This document shows positions 1-5,309 of a DNA stretch of 10,544 nt, one piece after another. The stretch covers positions 1 through 10,544 of the forward strand of contig DASRFJ010000370.1 in the NCBI GenBank assembly GCA_035651595.1, written 5' to 3'. A program made the translations under genes and the position numbers. Under the pieces are notes generated by a model that was not told the origin of the DNA, ran no database searches, and saw only the letters and a list, made by a program, of their open reading frames with translations. This DNA is from JAFARZ01 sp035651595 (lineage in GTDB: Bacteria > Actinomycetota > Actinomycetes > Streptosporangiales > Streptosporangiaceae). The first letter of the stretch is position 1. Each line of letters opens with the position of its first letter.

Positions 1-320
1 AGCCAGTCCCGCAGCGGGTGCGGCTCCGGCTCGGCGGCGATCTGGCCGCGGACCCGGCTGGCGAGCCTGCATGACAGCGGGATGTGCCTGATGGCCACGA
101 GGCGTCCGGTTCGCACCTGTGCGGCACCTGCGAGCACCAGCTCGGCCACCAGCCCGGCCGCCAAGCCCAGTCCGAGTGTCCGCGGCTCCAGCAGGGCCCG
201 TCCCGTCCTGCTGTAGTGGGAGAGCAGATACAGGTCATCGGCTACCCGCGCGGTCCACTGGTTCCCGCCGGCGGGCTCGGTGGCGGGAGCCGCGTGGCCG
301 CGTGGCGTCCAGTCGCTCAC
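1..320 (-). CDS. GPP34 family protein (partial, 3' end beyond window)
   Basis: About 106 N-terminal residues of a GPP34 (Golgi phosphoprotein 3-like) protein are visible; the gene runs off the left edge of the window. After a 25-residue variable leader come ADDLYLLSHYSRTGR (residues 28-41), EPRTLGLGLAAGLVAELVLAG (about 45-65) and, near the edge, EPEPHPLRDW. These match the usual actinobacterial GPP34 pattern of a D-L-LL strand, a hydrophobic LGLGL helix and PHP-RDWL. The eukaryotic family binds phosphoinositides; what the many actinobacterial members do is not established. The start chosen is GTG at 320, which overlaps the stop of the upstream ATPase gene as GTGA, so the two are very likely translationally coupled. 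The reading frame is continuous to the edge. The family call is from remembered motifs, with good confidence; any function is unknown. Confidence 0.8.
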   Translation of the reverse strand, partial: MSDWTPRGHAAPATEPAGGNQWTARVADDLYLLSHYSRTGRALLEPRTLGLGLAAGLVAELVLAGAAQVRTGRLVAIRHIPLSCRLASRVRGQIAAEPEPHPLRDW

Positions 321-838
321 CGCGACCCCGCTCCGGCCAGCACGCCGCATGCCGGGCTCTGGGACGTCCGGCGGCTCGAGGAGAGGTCGCAGACGGAAAG
401 GATCAGCGACAGCCAGGCCCACGCGTCAGCGGCCGGGACGCGCAGCGCGGTATGCAGATCGCACCACACCACGCGTGCGCCGCCGAGCAGGAAGGTGTCC
501 CACCGGGCGGCCAGCTCCTGAACCAGGCGCAGGCCGCGCCCGTCTTCCTCGAAGCTGGCGGGCCGCAGCCGCGGCACGCCCGGGCCGCCGGCGTCGGCCA
601 CGACGAGGCGGGCACCGCGGCTCCACAGGCAGTAGCCGGCCAGCACACGGCCGCCAGGCGGGCCGTGCAGCACGGCATTGGCGAACAGTTCGCCCATGAC
701 CAGCGCGGCATCCTCGGCGTCGACCGGGCACCCGTGGCCGCTGATCGCCGAGCAGATCCAGTGCCGGATCTGCCTGGCATTACCTGGGTCGGCCTCGACG
801 ATCCGCCATCCCGGTCCGCGCCATCCGCCGATGATCAC
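317..838 (-). CDS. RsbW-like ATP-binding protein (HATPase_c_2 family)
   Basis: A 173-residue GHKL-fold ATPase of the anti-sigma-factor/serine kinase type. The N box is ELFANAVLH (residues 50-58, with E50 and N54), the G1 box is VVADAGGPG (79-87, with D82) and the G2 box is DGRGLRLVQELA (99-110). These should bind ATP and magnesium. Family members bind and inhibit sigma factors or phosphorylate anti-anti-sigma proteins; no partner sigma factor is visible here. The longer open frame starts at 892, but I chose GTG at 838 because AGGAGG lies 6 bases before it and the leader matches the one upstream of the gene at 4466-5098. Residues 140-173 form a tail beyond the catalytic fold. The gene is divergent from the WhiJ-type regulator at 1034 and overlaps the GPP34 gene by 4 bases. 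This set recalls the abaA/whiJ-type clusters of actinomycetes. Confidence 0.85.
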   Translation of the reverse strand: MIIGGWRGPGWRIVEADPGNARQIRHWICSAISGHGCPVDAEDAALVMGELFANAVLHGPPGGRVLAGYCLWSRGARLVVADAGGPGVPRLRPASFEEDGRGLRLVQELAARWDTFLLGGARVVWCDLHTALRVPAADAWAWLSLILSVCDLSSSRRTSQSPACGVLAGAGSR

Positions 839-859
839 GACAGCCTCCTCTCTCCTCGC

Positions 860-1070
860 CAGGCTTGGCCGAGGGCCGCGCCCTGCCCTCACGATGACTT
901 ATGCAAAGTGCAAAATGACAGGCAGCGAGAAGTGCAAGTACAGACGACAACGGATGATGCGCATGTGCGCTATTGCCAAGACGAGACGACCGCGGCACGC
1001 TGACGGCGGGAACACCCGTACGGGAGGGAGCCGGTGTCCGGAACCCAGAGCGCGAGCCCCACTGTGCTGC
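860..1070. repeat. Divergent promoter block, copy A (related to 5118-5299)
   Basis: This stretch between the ATPase gene and the WhiJ-type gene has a clear diverged copy at 5118-5299. Identical blocks occur in the same order: CAGGCTTG, CCCTCACGATGACT, ATGCA, CAGACGAC, GCATGTGC, CTATTGC, GCTGACGG and GAACACCC. They are separated by substitutions and indels of 1-4 bases. Inside copy A are two direct AAGTGCAA repeats (906-913 and 930-937, 24 bases apart) and the dyad GCGCA-TG-TGCGC (959-970). The block probably holds the promoters and operators for both divergent genes. A reasonable inference is that the adjacent WhiJ-type regulator binds here. No convincing -10/-35 pair could be assigned. The last bases, 1034-1070, are the start of the WhiJ-type coding sequence. 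Confidence 0.75.
1007..1024 (+). promoter_or_regulatory. Overlapping inverted repeats at the ribosome binding site of the WhiJ-type gene
   Basis: CGGG-AACA-CCCG (1007-1018) and the perfect palindrome CCCGTACGGG (1015-1024) share the central CCCG. They could form mutually exclusive hairpins or a DNA operator. The second palindrome runs into the GGGAGGGAG ribosome binding site (1022-1030), which lies 3 bases before the GTG start at 1034. Copy B keeps a GGGG-N7-CCCC arrangement at the same place. The regulatory role is inferred; the symmetry is seen directly. Confidence 0.35.
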
Positions 1071-1900
1071 GGATGATCCTCGCGCGGCAGCTCCAGGAAC
1101 TACGCGAGAAGGCGGGCCTGAGCTACGAGCATGCCGCCGAGGCGATCTACTCCTCGCCGTGGACGGTCCGGCGGATCGAGCGTCCCGACGGCGGCGGCCT
1201 GAAACCGCTGACCGTCAAGAGCCTGCTCATGGCCTACGGCATCACCGACGTCCGGGAGATCGACGCATTCCTCGCCCTCGCCAAGGATGCCAGCAAGCCA
1301 GGCTGGTGGCACAGCTACGACGACGTCCTGCCGTCCTGGTTCAAGGTCGCCGTCGGCCTGGAAGAGTCCGCGACCCTGATCCGCGCCTACGAACCCCAGG
1401 TCGTGCCCGGGCTGCTGCAGACCGAAGGCTATGTCCGGGCGATCACCGCGGCGAGCTTCCCCGCGGCTGCCCAGGATTTCACCGAACGTACGGTGGCTCT
1501 CCGGCTCGCCCGCCAGCAGCTTCTCCAGCGAGCTGACCCGCCCGGATACTGGGTCGTGCTCGACGAGACCGTGCTGCGTCGCACCATCGGCGGACGCCAC
1601 GTGATGCGTGAGCAGATCGCGCACCTGATCACCGCCGCTGAGCAGCCCGGGATCACGATCCAGGTCATCCCGTTCGCGGCCGGCTGGCACCCCGCGCTGT
1701 ATGGCATGTTCAACATCTTCCGGTTCGCCGATGACCAGATGCCCGACATCGTCTACAGCGAGGCCCTGAGCGGCGCCTACTACCTGAACAAGCCCGAGGA
1801 GACCGCGCGGTACACCCAGGCCCTCGACGCCATGTGCGTCCAGGCCGCCTCACCTGAGCAGACCATCACCATCCTCCGCGACATCTTGAAGGAGACCTGA
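1034..1900 (+). CDS. WhiJ-type helix-turn-helix regulator with DUF5753
   Basis: A 288-residue regulator of the large actinobacterial WhiJ-like class, also annotated as Scr1-family antitoxin-like regulators. Residues 13-80 form an XRE-type helix-turn-helix (LARQLQELREKAGLSYEHAAEAIYSSPWTVRRIE and the following helices). Residues about 104-283 are the DUF5753 domain, with the typical YEPQVVPGLLQTEGYVRAI (119-137), the LARQQLL helix, VLDETVLRR (175-183) and IQVIPFAAG (209-217). Length is normal for the family. The GTG start at 1034 has a strong GGGAGGGAG site upstream. The gene is followed after 5 bases by its DUF397 partner, and together they resemble whiJ/bldB-type pairs that control development or antibiotic production in Streptomyces. 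Its own divergent promoter region is dyad-rich, so autoregulation is likely. Family is firm; the specific role is unknown. Confidence 0.92.
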   Translation: MSGTQSASPTVLRMILARQLQELREKAGLSYEHAAEAIYSSPWTVRRIERPDGGGLKPLTVKSLLMAYGITDVREIDAFLALAKDASKPGWWHSYDDVLPSWFKVAVGLEESATLIRAYEPQVVPGLLQTEGYVRAITAASFPAAAQDFTERTVALRLARQQLLQRADPPGYWVVLDETVLRRTIGGRHVMREQIAHLITAAEQPGITIQVIPFAAGWHPALYGMFNIFRFADDQMPDIVYSEALSGAYYLNKPEETARYTQALDAMCVQAASPEQTITILRDILKET

Positions 1901-1905
1901 CAACC

Positions 1906-2139
1906 ATGGACGACATCCGCAACGGCATGGCCGCCGCCAGCCTCGGCGCGGGCGGCTGGCGCAAGCCGTGGAGCGACAACGGCGGCTCGTGCCTGGAAGC
2001 CAAGAAGCTCCCCGGCGGCCGGGTCGCGCTGCGCCAGTCAGCCGACCCGGACAGCCCGGCCCTGATCCTGGACCCGCACGAGATCAAGGCGTTCATCGAC
2101 GGCGCCAAGGCAGGCCTGGCCGACGACCTGCTCACCTGA
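1906..2139 (+). CDS. DUF397 small protein, partner of the WhiJ-type regulator
   Basis: A 77-residue DUF397 protein, the family that includes BldB and the small protein of the abaA locus. The core is W-RKPWSDNGGSCLEAKKLPGGRVALRQSADPDSPALI followed by PHEIKAFIDGAKAG. This corresponds to the family pattern WRKS-S-NGG-CVEVA, VAVRDSKDP and the W/I-x-AF helix. An unusual extension of about 17 residues precedes the core tryptophan. The ATG at 1906 lies 5 bases after the upstream stop, and GGAG at 1891-1894 inside the end of that gene serves as its ribosome binding site, so co-translation with the DUF5753 gene is likely. DUF397 proteins are thought to act with or against their cognate WhiJ-like regulator. 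Whether this pair behaves as a toxin-antitoxin system is not established. Confidence 0.9.
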   Translation: MDDIRNGMAAASLGAGGWRKPWSDNGGSCLEAKKLPGGRVALRQSADPDSPALILDPHEIKAFIDGAKAGLADDLLT

Positions 2140-2210
2140 CCAGCCAGACGGACGACTCCGGGCAAGCGCGGACACGCATCGTCCGCGCACGCCCGGCAGG
2201 AGGGGAGACG

Positions 2211-3557
2211 ATGTTAATCGACGGTACCTGGCTGCGAAGGCAGCGCGAGGACCGCGGCTGGGCCGTGCGCGAGATGGCCCGCCGCCTGATCGATGCTGGA
2301 CACGCCGCCGGGGACAAAGCCATGCCCGCCGTCGACAGCATGGCCGCCTACATCCGCCGCTGGGAACAGGGAAAATACGGCCTGACCGAGCGGTACCGGC
2401 TGTACTACTGCGCCGCGCTCGGCCTCGACCCCAGCCAGTTCGGGCAGGACCGCCCTGCTCCTTGCGCGTCGCGCATTGTCGCTTACCGTGGAACAAACGA
2501 GCCCGATAAGGGCAGTTTCACGGTTGAGCGAGAGGTGCTGATGACGGCACACGAGAGCAGCGACCACGCCGAGGGATCGGGACAGCCCGGCATCGGCGAT
2601 GTCACATTCGAGCAACTGCGTGCCGACGTTGTGAGGCTTGCACGGCTTAGCGACGAGGGCGAGCCGTTCGTCGTGTTCCTCGAATTGCGGCGGGTCCGCG
2701 ACCGGATATACCGGTTGCTGGACCGGCGGTTGTGGCCCCGCGAGCAGACTGACCTGTATTTCCTGCTCGCCTGCCTAAACGGGATCATGGGGAGCGCCGC
2801 CAACCGGCTCGGCTACCCAGACGCAGCGGAGGAGCTAGACCGGGCCGGGTGGGCCTACGCGAACGCGATAGACCATCGTCCGTTGATGGCCAGGCTACGC
2901 GGCGAGCTGTCGGTCTTCGCGTATTTCCGCGGGAGGTTTGAGCAAAGCCGGGACCTGGCTCTCAGTGGGCTCCAGTACCTCTCCGCCGGTCCAGATGGGG
3001 GCGCCCTCCACATCTATCATGCGCGGGCAGCGGCCCGGCTCGGCGATGTCGACACGGCCCGCCAGGCCGTCCACGACGCGCATGACGCTCACAACCGCGA
3101 ATACCACGATGAGCTGCTGGAGATGGGGGGCACGTTCGCCGTTTCACGGGCCACCCACTACGGCATGGCCGGTTCCGCGCTCACCGCAATCCAAGGCGCC
3201 GAACCCGAGGCGGACGCCGAACTTGAGCGAGCGATGGGCCTGTACGACGAGGGGCCAGGACCAGGCGAGAATCACTGGGTCGTCGGCAAGCCGCTCGCCG
3301 GCATCGAGCTGGCAGTGGTGCGGCTCAGGTCGGGTGCGCTGGACGCCGCGGTTGCGGCGCTTGAGCCGGCGCTGTCGCTCCCGGCTGCGCAGCGGATCAG
3401 CGACGTGACCATCCGGCTCGGTGCGGCACGGGACGAGCTGGCCGCGCCGGTGTTCCGCGGCTCGGTGCAGGCACGGGAGCTGGGGGAGCGGATCGAGGAA
3501 TTCGGCCGGGAGACGATCGTCGCCGGGCTGCACAGCCTGCCCGCCGGTCCGGGGTGA
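2211..3557 (+). CDS. Helix-turn-helix regulator with TPR-like C-terminal region
   Basis: A 448-residue regulator. Residues 1-80 are a helix-turn-helix region (TWLRRQREDRGWAVREMARRL, then MAAYIRRWEQGK and YRLYYCAALGLDPSQFG). A polar linker covers about 80-130. Residues about 135-445 are alpha-helical with TPR-like repeats, for example CLNGIMGSAANRLGYPDAAEE, HARAAARLGDVDTARQAV and IELAVVRLRSGALDAAVAAL. Related actinomycete proteins have the same architecture and length; their ligands and targets are unknown. The open frame extends back to 1968, but I chose ATG at 2211 because AGGAGGGGAG sits just upstream and the protein then starts with the family-typical MLIDG. The second codon is TTA (2214-2216), the only in-frame TTA I found among the confident genes here; this could make expression depend on a bldA-like leucyl-tRNA. 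The gene follows DUF397 by 71 bases, so it may be read through or have its own promoter. Confidence 0.85.
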   Translation: MLIDGTWLRRQREDRGWAVREMARRLIDAGHAAGDKAMPAVDSMAAYIRRWEQGKYGLTERYRLYYCAALGLDPSQFGQDRPAPCASRIVAYRGTNEPDKGSFTVEREVLMTAHESSDHAEGSGQPGIGDVTFEQLRADVVRLARLSDEGEPFVVFLELRRVRDRIYRLLDRRLWPREQTDLYFLLACLNGIMGSAANRLGYPDAAEELDRAGWAYANAIDHRPLMARLRGELSVFAYFRGRFEQSRDLALSGLQYLSAGPDGGALHIYHARAAARLGDVDTARQAVHDAHDAHNREYHDELLEMGGTFAVSRATHYGMAGSALTAIQGAEPEADAELERAMGLYDEGPGPGENHWVVGKPLAGIELAVVRLRSGALDAAVAALEPALSLPAAQRISDVTIRLGAARDELAAPVFRGSVQARELGERIEEFGRETIVAGLHSLPAGPG

Positions 3558-3579
3558 GGTAGCTATGCTGGCGCTCACC
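3553..3579 (+). terminator. Possible hairpin terminator after the HTH/TPR gene
   Basis: GGTGAG (3553-3558) and CTCACC (3574-3579) form a perfect 6-bp inverted repeat, with an inner AGC/GCT pair. The left arm overlaps the TGA stop at 3555-3557. The spot lies between two convergent genes, where a terminator is expected. There is no T-run and the loop is long, so this is only a weak candidate. Confidence 0.25.
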
Positions 3580-3633
3580 TCGCGGGGCCGGGGGACTGGT
3601 CGCGGGGCGTGTCACCTTTGTCGTTCTGATGAA

Positions 3634-4446
3634 TCAGCCGGGTTTGCGGCCGACGCCGGCGTAGATGCCGATCTTGGCGAGGTCTTTGGGGCGTGGCGGC
3701 TTGCCGTCCGGACGCCACAGCGGCGCCTGCACCAGGCCCGGCTCGACTAGGTCGAATCCGTCGAAGAACGCGGTGACCTGGGCGTGGCTGCGCAGGACCA
3801 GCGGGGCGGCGGCGGTGTCGTAGCCGGCGGCGGCCTGGCGGGCGGTGCCGGGCGGGTGGTAGTCGGCGGTGCCGTGGGAGAGGGCGAGGTAGCTGCCGGG
3901 CGGCAGGGCGTCCCGTAGGGTGGCGATGATCTGTGCCGGGTTGTCCTGGTCGGTGAGGAAGTGGACGATGGCGACGAGCAGCAGCGCGACGGGCTGGGTG
4001 AGGTCGATGAGCGCGGTGAGCTTGGGGTGGGTCAGGATGGCGTGGGGGTCGCGCAGGTCGGCGAGCACGATGCTGGTGGTCCCGGTGCCGGTCAGCAGCG
4101 CGTTGGCGTGCACGTGCACGACCGGGTCGTTGTCGACGTAGGCGACGCGGGTGCCGGCCGCGATCTGGCTGGCGATTTCGTGGACGTTGCCGGCGGCGGG
4201 GATGCCGGTGCCGATGTCGATGATCTGCCGGATGCCGGCCTCGGCTGCCAGGTAGCGGACGGCGCGCTGGAGGAACGCGCGGTTGGCGCGGGCGATGGCG
4301 CGTACTTCGGGGAATGCGCGCAGGATCTTGCGGACGGCGGCGCGGTCGGCCGGGTAGTTGTCTTGCCCGCCGAGGTAGGCGTTGTACATGCGCGCCGGGT
4401 GCGGCTTGGTGGTGTCGACGTCCGGCAATGTGGATCCCGGCTCCAT
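3634..4446 (-). CDS. SAM-dependent methyltransferase, DUF574/Methyltransf_19 family
   Basis: A 270-residue class I methyltransferase of the actinobacterial DUF574 family. The family-typical N-terminus is present: DTTKPHPARMYNAYLGGQDNYPAD (residues 11-34). SAM-binding motif I is IIDIGTGIPAAGNVHE (75-90), followed by YVDNDPVVHVHA (103-114) and LADLRDP (128-134). The C-terminus FFDGFDLVEPGLVQAPLWRPDG is also typical. Substrates of this abundant family are mostly unknown. The longer open frame reaches 4698, but its first 84 residues look like noise and overlap the upstream gene in another frame. ATG at 4446 gives the usual family length and is preceded by GGAAGGA. It follows the zinc-ribbon gene by 19 bases on the same strand and is probably co-transcribed. 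Confidence 0.9.
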   Translation of the reverse strand: MEPGSTLPDVDTTKPHPARMYNAYLGGQDNYPADRAAVRKILRAFPEVRAIARANRAFLQRAVRYLAAEAGIRQIIDIGTGIPAAGNVHEIASQIAAGTRVAYVDNDPVVHVHANALLTGTGTTSIVLADLRDPHAILTHPKLTALIDLTQPVALLLVAIVHFLTDQDNPAQIIATLRDALPPGSYLALSHGTADYHPPGTARQAAAGYDTAAAPLVLRSHAQVTAFFDGFDLVEPGLVQAPLWRPDGKPPRPKDLAKIGIYAGVGRKPG

Positions 4447-4465
4447 CGCGTCCTTCCGGCGGTTG

Positions 4466-5098
4466 TCAGGGTGGGTGTCTGTCAGCCTTCCGCTCGGCGG
4501 TCGTGCCGGATAGCCGGCGAACGCGGACGAACGCGGACGCCGTCCCGGGCGGTGGCCGTACGCGCGGATCTCCCCGGGCCCGGCGCGATGGTCCGGTAAC
4601 ACGGTTATGAGTCTTTGGTGTCTGCCGGGTCGGGCCCGGACCGGCGGGGGCCGGGGTTGCTCGTGACGGCCCTGCTCGTAACGACTGTGTACGTCCATTG
4701 ACTTGCTGGGGTGGTTCGTGATCTGGCTGGCCGAATGCGACCCTGAAGAACGTGGCGAGCTGATCCGGGTCGTGCTGCTGGAGTTCTCCGAGTTGTTCGG
4801 TGATCGCCTTTCCCACCGCGTCCCAGTTGCCCGCCTCCGGTCCCTCGCAGCGATGGTTGTGCATGGCGTCGAGCGTCAGCGACTTGAACGCGCCCGGCAA
4901 GAGCGGGAAGGTGAAACCGCATCGGTGGCACCCGATGACGGTCTTCAAGTCGGCGGCGTCGTGGCCGGGCCAGTCGGGGATGTCCTGGAGCGTGCAGCAT
5001 CCCGGACACAGCATGGGCACGGCACCGCCTGGTGACTCGATGGCCGGGTCCGGCGCGCTAGGGCCGCCGTTGCTCATGCTTCCCTCTTCCTGGTTCAA
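4466..5098 (-). CDS. Uncharacterised zinc-ribbon protein
   Basis: A 210-residue protein that I do not recognise as a named family. Residues 31-84 carry likely metal ligands: CPGCC (31-35), CHRCGF (57-62) and HNHRC (80-84), a zinc-ribbon-like arrangement. Residues 85-125 form an amphipathic helical stretch (WDAVGKAITEQLGELQQHDPDQLATFFRVAFG). From about residue 128 to the end it is rich in Pro, Arg, Ala and Gly with no visible fold; this tail may be disordered or out of its ancestral frame. The TTG start at 5098 has AGGAG 6 bases upstream, and the leader aligns with that of the ATPase gene at 838 (AGGAG-N6-GTG there). ATG at 5077, preceded by GAGGGA, is the alternative. The gene is followed by the DUF574 methyltransferase, and its upstream region is the duplicated promoter block. 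Function is unknown. Confidence 0.65.
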   Translation of the reverse strand: MNQEEGSMSNGGPSAPDPAIESPGGAVPMLCPGCCTLQDIPDWPGHDAADLKTVIGCHRCGFTFPLLPGAFKSLTLDAMHNHRCEGPEAGNWDAVGKAITEQLGELQQHDPDQLATFFRVAFGQPDHEPPQQVNGRTQSLRAGPSRATPAPAGPGPTRQTPKTHNRVTGPSRRARGDPRVRPPPGTASAFVRVRRLSGTTAERKADRHPP

Positions 5099-5117
5099 GA
5101 TGTTCTCCTGATTCCGG

Positions 5118-5299
5118 CAGGCTTGTGGCTAGGCCGTACCCCTCACGATGACTCATGCAGAGGACGCAATGCGGCCGGGCAAAGAGTCAAGCGCAGACGA
5201 CGACGGACGATGCTGCATGTGCTCTATTGCAAAGACCAGATACCAGTGGCGCTGACGGGGGAGAACACCCCATGGTCACACGACCCTGACAGTGCTGCA
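5118..5299. repeat. Divergent promoter block, copy B (related to 860-1070)
   Basis: This copy lies upstream of the zinc-ribbon gene in the same orientation as copy A upstream of the ATPase gene. The longest shared identities are CCCTCACGATGACT (5140-5153), CAGACGAC (5194-5201), GCATGTGC, CTATTGC, GCTGACGG (5251-5258) and GAACACCC (5263-5270). The AAGTGCAA direct repeats of copy A are not kept, and the GCGCA/TGCGC dyad is reduced to GCA-TG-TGC. Most of the 211-base gap between the zinc-ribbon gene and the desulfurase gene is this block. Conservation across the whole spacer, and not only at one site, points to a duplicated ancestral divergent promoter, possibly still bound by the same regulator. 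Confidence 0.7.
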
Positions 5300-5303
5300 C
5301 AGA
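5272..5303 (+). pseudogene. Possible broken start of a second WhiJ-type gene
   Basis: At the position equivalent to the GTG start of the WhiJ-type gene, copy B has a GGGGGAG ribosome-binding-like sequence and ATG at 5272. The frame stops after five codons at TGA (5287-5289). Just beyond, ACAGTGCTGCACAGA would read Thr-Val-Leu-His-Arg in another frame, matching ACTGTGCTGCGG (Thr-Val-Leu-Arg) of the intact gene at 1061-1072. The spacing is 10 bases shorter than in copy A, so a frameshifting deletion is implied. Similarity then ends next to the stop of the desulfurase gene at 5310. This is a short, inferred remnant and could be chance. Confidence 0.3.
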
Positions 5304-5309
5304 GAAGTA

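Noticed and set aside
1..320. A frameshift inside the GPP34 gene
   Set aside because: A first reading seemed to need a shift near position 165, but careful reverse complementing showed one continuous frame through LGLGLAAGLVAELVLAG to PHPLRDW.
1968..2210. An 81-residue N-terminal extension of the HTH/TPR regulator
   Set aside because: It overlaps the DUF397 gene out of frame, is low-complexity Pro/Arg/Gly sequence and lacks a ribosome binding site, while ATG at 2211 has a strong one and a family-typical start.
3961..4599. A long rightward open frame rich in Gly, Asp and Val
   Set aside because: It is the antisense shadow of the methyltransferase and zinc-ribbon genes, produced by high GC content.
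4447..4698. An 84-residue N-terminal extension of the methyltransferase
   Set aside because: It looks like noise, overlaps the zinc-ribbon gene, and the ATG at 4446 gives the normal family length.
5253..5279. Hairpin TGACGGGG/CCCCATGGTCA as a terminator of the desulfurase operon
   Set aside because: The stem has a bulge, there is no T-run on the leftward strand, and the bases belong to the duplicated promoter block and equate to the ribosome binding site in copy A.
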